Source of the DNA: Thinopyrum elongatum
Taxonomy: Eukaryota > Streptophyta > Magnoliopsida > Poales > Poaceae
DNA: 64,000 nt
Assembly (NCBI GenBank): GCA_011799875.1
Contig: CM022299.1
Span: 31,523,996 to 31,587,995, forward strand
Direction of reading: 5' to 3'
Under the pieces are notes generated by a model. It made no database searches and was not told where the DNA came from. It worked only from the letters and a program-made list of their open reading frames with translations. Each line of letters opens with the position of its first letter. Within the stretch, counting starts at the first letter, position 1. The position numbers were made by a program, and so were the translations under genes. Positions 1 to 12,170 of this stretch are shown here, piece by piece.

Positions 1-56
1 TCCCTCAGCAACAATGGGGAGGAGCTCAAGAGTAGTGGTATGGTCCTACCCCACAG

Positions 57-1582
57 ATGCAAGGGCAGTTGGCAGGCAGCCAGGTAACCGGGGGGAGGGC
101 AGAGTGGAAATCAAAACAAAGTCAAGAAGCAGTCGAAAGGTCCTCAAAAAAGAAGCAAGAAGCAGGTCAAAAGAATCTCCAAGAAAATCTAGGGTTGATG
201 TCTTATGCTGCTGTGACGTGCTTCAATTGTGGGGAGTCAGGGAATCACAAAGATAAGTGTGATAAGCCCAAATGTTGCTTTATCTGCAAAATGGTCACCC
301 ACAAGGTTGATGACTACCCTGTGAGGAAGAAACCTCACTCTTCAGCAAGATTTGTAGGGAGTGATGCACGAGGTTTAGGTTTCTATCATCTGGATGCCCG
401 AGATGTGAATGCACAACATCTCGGCTGTTTGAAGAAAGTTGGAATTATCTTTGTGGAGACTGGTGAGATCACCAAACAATAGTTATCCAAAGAATTTGTA
501 AGCATCTAAAAGACCAACTGACCATGGCCCATCAACACCCTAGATGAATGGACTTTCCTGGTCAAATTCCCTCCTAAGATAAATGTTGAACAAGTAGTTG
601 GATACCCATGTTTTGGTTTGACAAAAGAGAATACCATTATCAAATTTGAGGTCTGGTTAGGTAATGTAGCTGCAGAGGATGAGCTTCAAGTGGTGTGGCT
701 CAAGCTCAGGAAGCTTAACCCAAAGTGGTGTGAGTGGTCTCTCCTGGATCAAATCACTTTCACCTTTGGGGTGCTAATGGATGTGGACTGGCAGCAGAAT
801 TTCCAAAGCTTCTATGAGACAGTTAGAGTCAAGATTTCCATAACAAGATTCCTGGAGAGAGTGCGTTTGGGATCAATGGGAAGCTATACAAGATGTTATT
901 TGAAGTAGAGCCACCAAATGTTGATGATAATGTAGTTGTCCAAGACCCTCCAACTGCTAGCACCCAAGCGTCTATGGAAACTGAGAAAGGAGATGATCTA
1001 TCTGCCGAGGAGGTTGGATCTCACAAAAGTTTCAAAAATGGCTCAGAAACTGGCTCTGTCACAAGTACTGGAGGAGGGAATACATCAAGGAATTCCTCTC
1101 ACAGCCTTTGCCATAATGCCATAGAGCCCCCTACCCCAACTTCACTTCTCAAGTCTCAAGTTCCAGAAAGTCTGCGGAATAACAGAGCAAGGGCACTGGA
1201 CCTCCTCCTAGGAAAAGATGGTGAGATACCTGAAGGTTGTGAGTGACTGGGGGAAATGGAAGCCTTGGATGATGATGAGCTAAATTATGAGGAGGATTGG
1301 GATGAACCTTAGGGGGAGCAGCAGGATGAATTGCCTGAAGACATTAGGGGAGAAAATGCTAAAATGTCTCAAGGGCAGTATGAGGCTAAATTCACAACTC
1401 TTTCAACCAAAACTACTGACAAAGCAAAGAGGTGTGGCCCTATACAAGCTCCTTGGATGAGTGCCAGGAATGCTGGAGACACCAGGACTATTCTTCAAAA
1501 AGCCCAACAGTTCAAAGATGTTCAAAACATGGAGGTCCAGAAAGATCCTGGTAAGAGTCCCATGCATTTTTTTCCTTTTTAA
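57..1582 (+). pseudogene. LINE ORF1 (nucleic-acid binding) remnant
   Basis: Broken reading frames at 57-482, 618-908, 893-1246 and 1331-1582 together resemble plant LINE ORF1. A zinc-knuckle stretch near 218-310 reads CFNCGESGNHKDKC: the cysteine spacing is kept, but the expected histidine position holds Asn with His one residue later. The stretch at 618-908 (KLNPKWCEWSLLDQI, FGVLMDVDWQ) resembles the DUF4283-type domain that precedes or accompanies the knuckle in plant LINEs. The order knuckle then DUF4283-like is as seen here and may reflect rearrangement. In live elements ORF1 would coat the element RNA. At least two frameshifts and several stops make it non-functional. Confidence 0.75.
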
Positions 1583-1844
1583 CAACCCTTCCTTTATTTC
1601 TGTAGCTTCCAAAATTGGTGTGGATGTACATGGCTACAATTATAATGTTGCAAACCATGAGGGCATTATTGCCTCTAAATCTTTGACTTCTGATAGATGC
1701 AGACTTCACAACACCCACTAGAACTGCTAATAGTCATTATGCCAATGCAGTAGATGATAGTAGCTCAGGTATTAATTCTAAGGAGTTGTGGTATTTGGTT
1801 TGTAAAAACAAACTGGGCAAGCACCCTAAGACTAAGTTGTTATC

Positions 1845-4800
1845 ATGAATGCCTTGTTCTGGAATTTTAAAGGGATTGCTGCCCCGGGTAGGAAATCTTT
1901 GATAATTGATACTATCAACAAAACACATGCTTCCATTTTAGGTTTTCAAGAGACAAAAAGGGTAGAGTTCTCTTACTCTTACGTGAAATATCTAGTTGCT
2001 AGTAGAAACTTTTCATGGCATCACCTTCCATCTAAAGGCTTTGTTGGTGGCATCCTGATGGGAGTGGATGAGGATGCCTTTGATGTAGTCTCCTGGTCAT
2101 GTCTAGATTTTCAGTAAGCTGTGCGGAAACTAAGAAGTAGTGATGTTCCTTTTAGAGTCATTACTGTATATGGCTCACCCTATGAACATGGGAAAGAGGC
2201 TTTTATCTCTGAACTGCATTCCTTGTTCATTGCAACCCATTTGCCTACTATAATAGGGGGACTTCAATCTTGTTAGGTGTGCTAAAGAGAAAAGTAATGG
2301 AGCAATCAATCATAAGTGGAGTGATAACTTTATTGCTTGGATTAAGATCTGGAGCCTACTAGACATCAAACTCTCTAGTAGAAAATTCACTTGGGCAAAC
2401 AATCAGCTTGACCTGATTATGTCCACTATTGATAGGTTATTTTGTAATACTGAACTAGATAAAAAATCCACTAGCAGCTTGTAGAGCACTACCTAGGTGT
2501 GGCAGTGACCATGCCCCCATTATTGGGGACTCGGGTGAACCAAACTCCTAAGAGTAGCAGTTATAAGATGGAAAAATGGTGGCTACTAACGAAAGGTTTC
2601 TCTAACCTGGCAGCCAGAACTTGGAATGAACCCACCTCTGCTTCCTCTTTTATAGCAAGAATCATCATTTATGCTGGGAATGCCTTCCTCGAGAAAGAGT
2701 TGAAGATAACGAATGAAAGTGGGTGGATACAAAACTAGTTCATATCACTTGTCTTTCTGGTCTTGTAGAGTCTCATCGAATACTAGTAAATGCTTTTGAA
2801 GAGAAATAGAAGCAATAGAGAGCTCAAGTTCACTTCATTCATCACAAGATGCAAATGATAATCAAAATGAAGCTAATGAGGAAGAAATGACTTCTACTTA
2901 AACTTGAATAGTGAAATACCAACCAACACATAAAGCAATAACCAGATAGATTGAATGATAATTTGGCAAGAAACATTAAGAAGCTCATGAAAATCACTAA
3001 AGGCTGGAGCTCCAATGAAGAAGCCAAACATAGGAGATATAAAAAAATCCTTTTGGATGAATATGATAAATTAGATATTAAGGCAGAGACTGTGAACCTC
3101 TCTCAAGCTGAATTTTCCATATTCAGATTCATTCATGCTGAACTGCAGAAAATTTGGCTTCAAGATAAATTCAAGGCCAAGCAAAGGTGTAGGGACAGGG
3201 ATGTTAAAGAGGGTGATAGAAATACTGCTTACTTCCATGTAGTAGCCAACCAGAGGAGGAGAAAAATTGTTATCCATTCCCTGGATGGCCCTAATGGCCC
3301 TATCACTGACACAATATGTTAGAGATAGCTAGAAATTTCTACAAGGACCTTTTCAAATTAGAGGAGAGGAAAGGATTTCGGTTAAATTCTGGCTTCTTCG
3401 CTGACGATGAAAAGGTCAAACCTGAAGAAAATGAACTGTTAGAGGCTCCTTTCTCGGAAGATGAGATTAAAAAGGCAGTCTTTGTCTCTTATTCTGATGG
3501 AGCCCCAGGCCCTGATGGAATACCTTTTTTCTTCTATCAGCATTTCTGAGGCTTGGTCAAGAAGGACCTTATAGATATGTTTACAGAGTTCCATAATGGT
3601 GATTTTGACATTTTTTAGGTTAAATTTTGCCATGTTGACTTTGATTCCAAAAGAAGCTGATGCCTCTTCTATGAAGAAGTTCAGACCAATTTGCTTACTA
3701 AATTGTAGCTTTAATTTTTTTTACTAAGGTACTCACTAACAGATTGGCCAAAGCTCTTCAAAGATTCATAGCTAGTAATCAATCTGACTTTCTTATATAT
3801 ATAAGAGTTACTTCCATGTGGTTACTGCTCATGAAGTACTACATTTTGTTCATTCTAGCAAGAGACAACAGTTGGTCCTTAAGCTAGATTATGGAAAATC
3901 CTTTGATAAGGTCAATCATGAATTACTTAATGAGCTTCTTAGGATTAGAGGTTTGGGGAGGGGGGAATGGCTCCATTGGATCCATCAAATCACCCATGGG
4001 GGTCTATATATAGGGGTCAAACTTAACAACATTGAAGCAACTTCTTTATAACTGGCAAAGGACTTAGACAAGGGGACCCTCTGTCCTCTCTCCTTTTTAA
4101 TCTTGTAATTGGTGTTCTTACTAAGATGTGATTAAAGCTGCAGACCACCAATTAATTGAAGGGCTCTCGCCTGAGGTCTGCCCTGGAGGCATCATCTGCC
4201 TCCAGTATGCTGATGATACCATTTTATTCCTAGATAAAGATATTAATCATGCTACGAATCTTAAGATAGTTTTAAATTGTTTTGAACAAGTATCTGGGAT
4301 GAGAATCAACTATAGTAAGAGTGAGCTGATCCCCATTAATATAGATAATGGAGAGTACAAGGGTTTTTTAGATGTGTTGGGATGCACTAGCGTTGCTTTC
4401 CCAATTAAATACCTACAAATTCCCCTCCACCATGAAAAACTAAGGAGGGAGGACATTCAGCCTCTTATTGATAAGATAATGAAAAGATTGCTCGATGGAG
4501 AGGGAAGTTACCCTCTTATAAAGGCAGACTTGTTCTCATACAAGTCTGTCTGGCTAGCATCCCTATCTACTTGCTCTCCTTCTTCAAATTTCAAAAATGG
4601 GCCATTGACTTGATCAATTCTCAAATGGCCAACTGTTTGTGGAATAATTTTGGGGGCCATAGGAAGCTACATTTAGCAAACTGGAGGCTTGTGTGCATGA
4701 AAAAAAAGTTGGGTGGCCTAGGGATACCAAACCTTCAGGATGTGAACCTTTGCCTACTACGGTCTTAGATCAAAAGATAGTATGAGGGAAAGGGAAACCT

Positions 4801-5755
4801 TGGAGAGAAATAGTAGATCAAAAGTACATGTCTGGTAAGCCCAACTTATTAGTCCATAACTCTAATCTAAACACTTCCACATTTTGGAAAGGGGTCAGAT
4901 CCATCATTCAGGCTCTCAAGTTTGGACACAGATGGAAAGTGGGGCAGGGGGATAATATCAGGTTTTGGGAAGACACCTGGCTTGGTACTTCCCCACTAGC
5001 TATGCAATTCTGGCCTATTTATGCAATTTGCAATGAACAGACAAAATGCATCTGTGAAGTGTGGGATGGTACAACCCTCAAGCTTTCCTTTATGAGGAAT
5101 TTTAGCAATAAGCACATGGAGCAGTGGTATCAGCTGGTAGAAATTGCTAGCAACATAGTTTTTAATGATGACCCTGACTCCCCTGTTTGGCAATTAGAAA
5201 ACAAAGGGGTACACTCTTCCAGCTCACTGTACCATGTGATTAACTTTAGAGGAGGGCATCCAGTGTTTGTTCCTGCTGTGTGGAACCTTAATGTACACCC
5301 CCCCCCCCCCCCCCCCCCCACAACAAATTCATGTTTTTCTCTGGTTGCTTTCTCATAATAAGTTCATGACCAGAGACAATTTAAGGAGAAGGCACATTAT
5401 GAAGCCCCTTGACTATGTTTTGTGTGTAGAAGAGGAAACAATCTCTCACTTGTTCTTTGATTGTGTAGTGGTTAGAAGTATGTGGTCTTTTATTAGTGAT
5501 TTGTTCAATACCCCTATTGGGACTAATTTTGTATCCGTGGCTAGGTTTTTGATTTCTAATAAGAAGAATTCTGCTTTGGATACCATTAGTTCAGCTATCC
5601 TCTGGTGTACGTGGAAATATAGGAACTCTATGATTTTTAGCAACATTGTTTGGATATCTGTTACTCATGTGTGGAGACTAATACTCAAAACTATCAAATT
5701 CTGGGCGGTCCTGTCTCCAAAGAAAAGCAGGACGAGGTTGGAGGAACTTTCTTGA
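1845..5755 (+). pseudogene. LINE ORF2 (endonuclease, reverse transcriptase, zf-RVT) remnant
   Basis: The frame opens at 1845 with MNALFWNFKGI, followed by the FQETK catalytic-Glu motif of the APE-type endonuclease. The GSDHAPI endonuclease motif is near 2500. RT blocks follow: GAPGPDGIPFFFYQHF near 3500, KLDYGKSFDKV near 3880, and LQYADDTILF, the catalytic YADD, near 4200. A C-terminal zf-RVT region (CVEEETISHLFFDC, near 5425-5465) follows. The last frame closes at 5755. Frameshifts and in-frame stops separate the blocks, for example a stop right after the FFFYQHF block at 3547. A run of 22 C at 5298-5319 sits inside the coding part. The protein would have nicked target DNA and reverse-transcribed the element RNA. 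Confidence 0.88.
5298..5319 (+). repeat. Poly-C tract (22 C) in LINE ORF2
   Basis: Uninterrupted run of 22 C inside the zf-RVT coding part of the LINE. Upstream sequence codes VWNLNV and the downstream frame resumes as IHVFLWLLSHNKFM, so the run replaces a short proline codon stretch. Either slippage expanded it or the assembly is unsure here. Confidence 0.9.
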
Positions 5756-6311
5756 GCTCCCTCACAAACTTCACTCAGCAGCCATTGAGGATCTTGAGTG
5801 GCTGATGTCGAGGGAGATCACAAAGGGGGTCGTCTCTGACCACTGGAGTAAGTTTAGGATCTCGGATGAGAGTGACAACTTCAAATCTCCAATCAAGAAG
5901 GGAGGCCCAGGGAACAAGAGTGCAACAAAAAGCCTGGTGTCAACCCTTTCTGCCTGCTGGTCTCCACGAGCTACTATGGCGCCGCCGTTGAAGTTTAGGA
6001 AGGCTGCCGAGGTGGTCATGATGTGATGCGGCTGTAGTGTGTTGGCCCACTTTCCGGCCTGCCTGCCAAACTATCATAGAACTATATTGTTTTCTTTCAG
6101 TCTTCATTTGCTGAACTGCTCCTCTCAGTGAGCTGATTTGTTTACGACTATGTTGGTTTCATTCTGATAATGAAGCCGGGGAGAAGCCTCCCTGTTCATC
6201 TAAAAAAATTACCATGGCAAGGCAACAGTTCATAACTTAATGATAAATAAAGCTTAGTACGTAATTAAACGTGATCCTAGTCAACCAACCTTGAATCGAG
6301 GGCTTACCGGC

Positions 6312-7567
6312 TTAGTCACCTTGTTGTGTACCAACCAAAGAACGAGGCCATGGCATGATGTAGGGATAGGAAACACCACGAAAGATGCGACCAAGCTTGT
6401 TCAGCGCCGCCGTTTCCACGCAGAAGGATAGGAGCCAGAGACTCGAATGATCATGGCGCAACACCCCACAATAAGCAGAAAAGTACACAAAGCCATCAAT
6501 AATCGCCCTAACAGACACTTGAAATTGAACATTATCCTCTCTGAATCCACACCGAACGATTCCAGCTATCTCCTGCAACGGGAGTGACTTGTCCAACATC
6601 TTAAGGACCAACATCTCATGCGCGGCGGCTTATCCATCCGAGAGAATTGCATTGTAGCAGTGTTAAGCACGCGCGCATCCGTCATCCCAATGGTCCAATA
6701 GATGCAGCCATTAACCAACTTACCATTGCCAGGCCAGAACCCGTCGATGTCCGTCCATGGGAAAATCTGCCACTTGCTGGTGTCCGATGATAAGACCATG
6801 GCGCGCGCCCCATGTTCGCTGTGCCAGACGCACACGACACGGTACGGCAAGGAGTCTTCTTCTTTTTCTGCGAGGATGTAGAAATCGGAATACTGGCGCT
6901 CGCAGTCCTTGCACTTGCAGTGCTCCTGGCGGGGAGCCAGGGGGAAGAGATCCAGGGTCCGCGCGAGCGGGTTGTTGACGGCAATCTGCTGAGTGCTCCA
7001 GTTGTCTAGAACAACGAATCCGTCGCGGCAGTCATCGATCGACCACTCGGGGACGGGATCCTCGGGTTCGGGATCCTCGTCGTCGTCTTCGAAGCCGAAG
7101 ATGGCATCCTCGTCGTCGTCTTCGGGTGCGGGAGCGGGGACAGGAACGGACACGCCATCCTCGCTGTCTTCGGGGGCGGAGACGGGTGCAGGAACGGACA
7201 CGGCGCCGTCGTCTTCGGGGACTGGGAGGCGGGTGAGGAAGAAATCGGCGCCGCGCACGGCCGCCGCGATGTCCGGGTCGGAGCGGCTGCGGAGAGGCAC
7301 GAAAGTAGGGATGGTGGTGTCTTGGGTGGTGAGGAAGTGGCCTAGGAGCGGGGGTGGGTGGAGCGCACGGAACCGGCGGCGGAAAGCGGGCGACGAACGG
7401 ACGGCGTCCAGGAAGGTGCGGCAGCTGAGGGCGGCGCGGACGAGGCTCGGGAGAGAGGGGAGGCAGAGGAAGATCTCGCGCAGGGTGTCTAGGTCGAGGG
7501 CGCTTATGGTCGTCGGGGGGAGTGGTGTGGGTTTCTTCGCCGCCGCCGGCTGCTGCGGCGAGGCCAT
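6312..7567 (-). pseudogene. F-box gene, copy 1, broken by an internal deletion
   Basis: The first 118 residues from the ATG at 7567 differ from the intact paralogue at 18847-20229 at only four positions. The F-box motif (residues about 19-60; DLDTLREIFLCLPSL) is intact, followed by an acidic Pro/Glu/Asp-rich linker. The frame is lost near 6620: about 140 bp present in the paralogue (about 19157-19298) is replaced by a short filler, so the protein would end after SRMDKPP plus an unrelated tail. The remaining C-terminal coding sequence survives in another frame (6602-6312). Transcripts might still give a truncated F-box protein. I call it a pseudogene because the paralogue defines the full length. 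Confidence 0.85.
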
Positions 7568-7673
7568 GGCGCACCCGCACACAGGTTGGAATGAGGGTTT
7601 CACTTCAGCGGAAGGGAGGGCAGTGACTATGGTATGGGCTCTGACGGGCCAACATGCAAGAAAACGTGCCATT

Positions 7674-7686
7674 ATCCCTTAAAAAA
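7674..7686 (+). mobile_element. Ultra-short LINE-tail insertion (shared with copy 2)
   Basis: The segment atccctt plus A's is flanked by near-identical 11-mers, aacgtgccatt (7663-7673) and aacgtgacatt (7687-7697). The paralogous position 20366-20376 has the same arrangement, so this tiny insertion predates the block duplication. Confidence 0.55.
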
Positions 7687-7863
7687 AACGTGACATTGTC
7701 TGACTAAATCCAATGTTTTTTTTCTTTTGTTTTGCGGGTAGATTGAAACCCATGTTGTCAAAAATAAACTATCGCATCGGATGCTGCGGAGGTGATTACG
7801 AACATAAGCACAGGGACTCGCAGTCACTATGGTGCCTCTACAACACTAAACTTTGTAGTAGAA

Positions 7864-9398
7864 GAGCATCCTCAACAAGTCTCACTTCCCCTATAGAAAA
7901 AAATAACAGGGGTTAGGCTAAAAAAACTGCCTCAACAGATCATGTAGGAAAAAAATGGGACTCTGGACAATCAACCCAACCTGAGTGTGGTGATTTGTGC
8001 CATGAACAGTATAATTAAATAAAATTGAAAATTAATTCAAAAAATTATTTTTTTCGCCATCTAAGATGCTCGAATGCGTTATGTGCTTGCAAATTTTTGT
8101 GGTGTTTGCACATTCGAGAAGGCCGTGACAAAAACACAAAAATTGGTTGTGAAAGTAACTTTAAAAAAGAGCACTATTTGAACCTGGTTTTTTCATAGAG
8201 GTCCTCAAATGTCCAAACGTCGCAAATATTTGCACACTATCTATGCACCGCTCCTTGCAGCTGAGCATCTCAATGCCAAAACATATCAGAATTTTTTGAA
8301 TGTTTACTATTTCTTTTCAATTTACTATTCAACGGGTGTAGATAAGCCAGGCTCATACGCGAATTATCGTCCAACCTCCTTCTAACTAGAGGGAAAGGCT
8401 TTAGGGCGGACCTTCTCCTAAAACCGGTGGGATGGGACCGCTAAACCTTCACACCCACCTCAATGCCACGGCAGCCTAATCCACTGCAATGGCCGGCGCC
8501 GACCGCCTAGCTCTGCCCCCTTGCCTCGCTGCCGCGTCGCCGCCTTGGCATTGCCGCCTCTTCACGCCGATCTGATCATCTCTCCGGCCCAGTCGCGCTT
8601 CTCGAGCTCAACGGATCTCCCTGGCTGGCCACCGCTTCCTCTTGTTCGCATCGCCTTCAGACATCTGCAAGGTGTTCAATGAATGTTCTCGCCATTTTTT
8701 TGTGATGTCTTACGAATTGTTGTTGAAATTGTATGTGCATATATTTGCAGATGGACTCTCTTGTTGAGTTATTTTTCAACGACTCATCATCAATGTGGAT
8801 GCGGACTTGGTATGGCGATTTGTTATGTTTATTTTGAATGGTTTGATCATTTATTATGTTTCAATTTTAATTTGGATTTCAAACAAAAGTTTCATAAATT
8901 GTGGTTTCCAAATTATGTTCAATTATGTGTCCATCCACGAGTGGCGGAGGGTAATGCAGAGCGCGAGATCCTCGTCGTCCGGCGCAAACGAGCCGGAGTC
9001 CTCTTTGACGAGTTCTGCCCAGTCGATGGAGCCGGAATCACTGTCGGATCCATCGTCGGCCATGGTGGAGAGGAGGGGACAGGAAGGGGAGGAGACGGGC
9101 AATGGGCATGAGCGGTCAAGAGGAGTGAGAGTTTGACTGTCCGGGTAGGGTATTTGTGGGGACAAAGCGGGGACGGTGTGGGCCAACTTTAGTCGGTCTG
9201 ATGTGGTGGCGGCCTCCGGGCGTGTCCGGTCTTCCCCATATCTGCCCCAGATATGGGATGGGTATGGGGGTGCCGATAAGCCAGACATTTGGGCTTGCTA
9301 TGCACAGTATGGTTGGGTGCAATTTGTTGTCTAGGCGATGATCGCGTAAGCCGCCCCGCATGTTTAGGGAGGATATGGGGCTCCGGTTGTAGATGATC
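7864..9398. mobile_element. Candidate PIF/Harbinger-like element, copy 1
   Basis: The left end gagcatcctcaacaagtc (7864) and the right end, whose reverse complement is gatcatctacaaccgg (9398), form an imperfect inverted repeat. TTA at 9399-9401 fits a PIF/Harbinger target site, but no matching TTA is seen on the left. The paralogous element at 20957-21490 has better preserved ends (gagcatc / gatgctc). A short minus-strand frame from 9063 (MADDGSDSDSGSIDWAELV) and a plus-strand start at 8752 (MDSLVELFFNDSSS) lie inside. The latter resembles, only by general impression, the N-terminus of Harbinger transposases. Confidence 0.4.
8923..9063 (-). pseudogene. Short acidic ORF start inside the Harbinger-like element
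   Basis: A 46-residue frame begins MADDGSDSDSGSIDWAELV and continues with acidic residues (APDDEDLALC). The long pyrimidine-rich leader upstream runs into the transposon terminus, as expected for a transposon-borne gene. No TATA box is obvious and the frame stops early. Family not recognised. Confidence 0.3.
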
Positions 9399-9737
9399 TT
9401 AGCGCATCTGCAACATCGTCCCCACAAACATAGTCACTATCCATCTGCAGACGTGTCCAAACGCGTCGGCGGACATGAACACGGGAGACGGCCATTCAAC
9501 ACGGTGCCCTAAACATCTAAGCCGCATTTTCAAATGTGACTTCAGTAGACATGAAGATTTTCATTTCAATTAGACAATTTTCATTTAAAGCGGACCAAAA
9601 TGGGGAAAAGTTTGACATATTTCATTAAACAAAAGTGAACATGACATTTCTTTGCATGGCTAAAGTCATCCTTAGTTCAAATTTCCGTGAGCATGGAGAC
9701 GACTATATTCCACGTGCCCACGTTCGTCTCACATGTC

Positions 9738-10486
9738 CTACTCTTCCTCGCCGGAGTCCGCCGCTTGGCCATGGACGTCGCCTGCCGAGGTAAGGTCCGT
9801 GATGGACATGGACGGGCCAGTCTCATGGTTGTTAACACTCGACACGAACGGAGTAGGCGGCTCAACCGATGTAGAGCTATCGACGTAGGCAGCAGCGTCC
9901 GTGATCGCCTGCGCCGCCTCAGCGTCCGCCTCTGCCTCGATCTCCATGAATATGGCATCACTCCCGCCCGCATGACGCCCAGCCGCCATCGCTCGGCAGA
10001 TGTCATGGGCGCAACGCATGGAATGGTACAGCCCCCACTGCTCATACAGGAGGGCGGATTCTCCTTGACCATAGCCGAGATGACATCCTCGTACGACGAT
10101 TTGTCCCTTCGTGAACTGATGCTGCTCGTGGAGCCGCAGGTTGTACCGCTCCTCCTCCTACAGCATTCGAAACACAGAGACTGGTGGCACAGGCTGTGCC
10201 GATTGCTCCTCCTCCACATAACGGTCTCGTAGTGCGCCTGTGCCTGCTCCATGCTGAAGCCAACAAACATCGCGGGCGCGGGCTCGTCATCGGACACCTC
10301 CTCTATCGTTTGGTCGTCGTCCTCCGAGCTCTCCTCCAGCGAGCTCAGAGGCAGACCGACTTCTATGTGTCGCGCACACTAGGCCTACTAGGCTTTTGCG
10401 AGGGCCACCATCTCGTGCTTTTGTGCCGACTAGAGCCACTTCCACAGCGTGCTACCGGTCGTCTTCATTGTGCCAGTGGGTGTCAT
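9738..10486 (-). pseudogene. Transposon-borne gene of unknown function
   Basis: Starting at the ATG at 10486 (MTPTGTMKTTGSTLWKWL), about 100 bp downstream of a TATA box on the minus strand, the frame is interrupted by several stops. It then gives an acidic stretch (LSSLEESSEDDDQ), the segment MFVGFSMEQAQAHYE, and after frameshifts a C-terminal block near 9738-9960 (EIEAEADAEAAQAI, ending QAADSGEEE). The C-terminal block is conserved in copy 2 at 21770-22015, so it was coding before the duplication. No catalytic motif is recognised. It is not obviously a transposase; it may be a captured host gene or an accessory protein. Confidence 0.5.
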
Positions 10487-10582
10487 GGAAGAAGGAGAAA
10501 GAGAAGTGGAGGTGCGCGGGAGGCTGTGGACGGAGGAGGAAGGAGAAGCGGAGGTGGTGTGGTTTGCGCTGTGCGCGTGTGT

Positions 10583-10590
10583 TTATATAG
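10583..10590 (-). promoter_or_regulatory. TATA box of the transposon-borne gene
   Basis: On the minus strand the sequence is CGCTATATAAACAC, about 100 bp upstream of the ATG at 10486, followed by a pyrimidine-rich leader. This is the expected layout of a plant Pol II promoter. Confidence 0.5.
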
Positions 10591-11136
10591 CGGGCGCCAG
10601 TCAGGCCAAGCGGCGGTTCGAAAATGCAGGCGCCCGGAGTGAGTTTATCGATCTTCGCGCTTTTTCAATATCTGGCGTGCAAATGGATAGGAAGACGGCC
10701 TCAATGCCGCAGGAAGCTGTCCCGTTGCCCAGTCTGGTCACTTTACTCTGACCCGACATTTAACACAGCACGGAGAGCGAGCAAGACGACACGTCACAGT
10801 CGATACTCTCGGCCAATGCCCTCCTTCAATGTCTGGCATGCTACAAAGTGGTCGTGTGTGCTCCGGCTGGCATGAATTCAACGCCTCTTTCCAAAAGGAC
10901 GGCTGGAATGGTCGCGCGGGAAAGGGAAACATGCACATGAGGAGTTTTGAGTGGGACCTATTGTCGGACGCATATGTGGCAGAGATCCGGACTCCCGGAA
11001 AGTCCCTCTTATTTTGAGAAAAACGAACGGATGGACGCGTTCGCAGACAAACATGGATCCACGTTAAATGACAAAGAGCGTCTGGATAGCTCGTTTGGAC
11101 GCTTGCCGGCTATCCGAGGGTCTATGTTGGAATGAC

Positions 11137-11902
11137 TTCACAAAATAAGGAACATCCAACCATGGAGAGGAGCCGGTGAAGCATGTGGTTTCGCCACTGC
11201 CGTTTGCAACACCTCTGCAGAGTTGCAGCTCCACCACTGGCATCCAGCGCCCGCACGGCCGTCCCACACCAACCCTGTGGCCGGCTTGTAGCAATGGGCC
11301 TCGACGGGCCACGCCGTCATTGCCCCACACCCCACCGGCTCCTTCCTCTCCATCCCGGTAGTCTGCCATGGCCACCCAACTTTGGTCGTTGTCCTTGCAG
11401 CCGCACCACCATAGCACGCAAGCCAACAACCCTTCTCATACGCCCGCTCACCGGAACCTCAAGCTCCGGCCGACCTCCATCGCCATGGGCCTCTTCGTCC
11501 ACGGAGCTTCATGAAGGATAGGGAGATGTTAGAGGAACCGAGAAAAAAGAGATGTGGTTGGATGGATAAGGAGGAAGCCTCGCGAAGTAGTACGTGGCTC
11601 GCACGTGTACTTGATGGGGCCAGGCAACTCGTTGAGCCTGGTTGGCCTCCAACAGGGGACGAGTTGCACTCGAGCCTTTTAAAACAGGGGACAAGTTGCA
11701 GAAAAAGTGGACTAGGCACAGGTTGGCTTCCGACCGTCCGATCAAGAACAGATCCTACGGCCACGGAGGCGGCCGACGCGCGGGAGAAATCAGCCGGATG
11801 TACACAAGTGTTTCCCTTACTATTAGTATGTTCAAATGTGCACAGATGGCCAGCAATCCTCAACAACACATCAACATCTTGATGTTTTTTTGTTTTGATG
11901 AA
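11137..11902. repeat. Intergenic stretch with a dispersed-repeat fragment
   Basis: 11137-11520 shows nothing recognisable. The reverse complement of about 11680-11800 (gatcggacggtcggaagcca) resembles 28735-28860 (catcggacgatcaggagcta), suggesting two diverged members of an uncharacterised repeat. No coding potential is convincing. Confidence 0.35.
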
Positions 11903-12029
11903 TCTTATATCTTATATTTACTAATTGGAGGCACCATCCAAGTTACCACGTTAATCCTAAAAGTTAAGAAATATCGTCCGTAGGATTAATAAATAATACG
12001 TCCATAGCCGTTTGATGAAGTAACATGTA

Positions 12030-12170
12030 CGGTCCTCCTTCTCAGCCTTATTCACCTTGGTCTCTTTAACTTTTCTAGCATGAAGGAAAAGAAAAGGTAT
12101 ACGCTCCTCCTTCTCAGCCTTATTCCCCTTGATCTCTTAACTTTTCTAGCGTGAAAAAAAGGGTAATCTG
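12030..12170 (+). repeat. Two-copy tandem repeat inside the Helitron candidate
   Basis: The segment cctccttctcagccttatt followed by ctttaacttttctagc occurs at about 12030 and again, slightly changed, at about 12105. The copies are about 75 bp apart and lie near the 5' end of the candidate Helitron. Confidence 0.65.

Larger units (their letters stand above)
1..6206 (+). mobile_element. Non-LTR retrotransposon (LINE), degenerate, 5' end outside window
   Basis: ORF1-type and ORF2-type coding remnants lie in the usual LINE order on the plus strand and end in a short A run (about 6200-6206) after a tail resembling gccggggagaagcctccc. ORF1 carries a zinc knuckle. ORF2 carries endonuclease, reverse transcriptase and a C-terminal zf-RVT region. 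Many frameshifts and stops show it is dead. The poly(A) end abuts the left edge of the duplicated F-box block, so the element either inserted there or marks the duplication breakpoint. It belongs to the same lineage as the LINE at about 50500-57538: the RT segments around the GAPGxDG motif align well. Confidence 0.9.
6207..11136. repeat. Duplicated F-box block, copy 1
   Basis: From the sequence attaccatggcaaggcaaca at about 6207 this block is collinear and in direct orientation with 18780-22452. It holds the F-box gene, its 5' flank, and two adjoining DNA-transposon remnants. Copy 1 keeps about 950 bp (8190-9140) that copy 2 lacks, and about 700 bp more of the second transposon. Copy 2 alone has the LINE tail at 20445-20842. 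Confidence 0.85.
9402..11136 (-). mobile_element. Non-autonomous DNA transposon carrying a mini-gene, copy 1
   Basis: Left end gcgcatctgcaacatcgtcc and right end, reverse complement cattccaacatagaccctcg, form a weak inverted repeat. Copy 2 (21494-22452) shows it better: ggcatgtccaacgctgtcct against catcttcaatgcggacct. A cognate end (reverse complement gggcatatccaaggcgcacc) closes the element at 40255-41505. The superfamily is uncertain; PIF/Harbinger is a reasonable guess. It carries one minus-strand gene remnant with a TATA box. Confidence 0.45.

Noticed and set aside
5130..5321. Poly-Gly/Pro proteins over the poly-C runs
   Set aside because: Produced only by reading the C homopolymer on either strand.
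6993..7682. Long plus-strand open frame across the F-box gene copy 1 (and the like at 19437-20383)
   Set aside because: GC-rich antisense shadows of the F-box coding sequence: repetitive Gly/Ser/Arg without motifs.
8752..8830. Harbinger transposase N-terminus (MDSLVELFFNDSSS)
   Set aside because: Only about 14 residues look right before the frame changes character; kept as a hint in the element entry, not as a gene.
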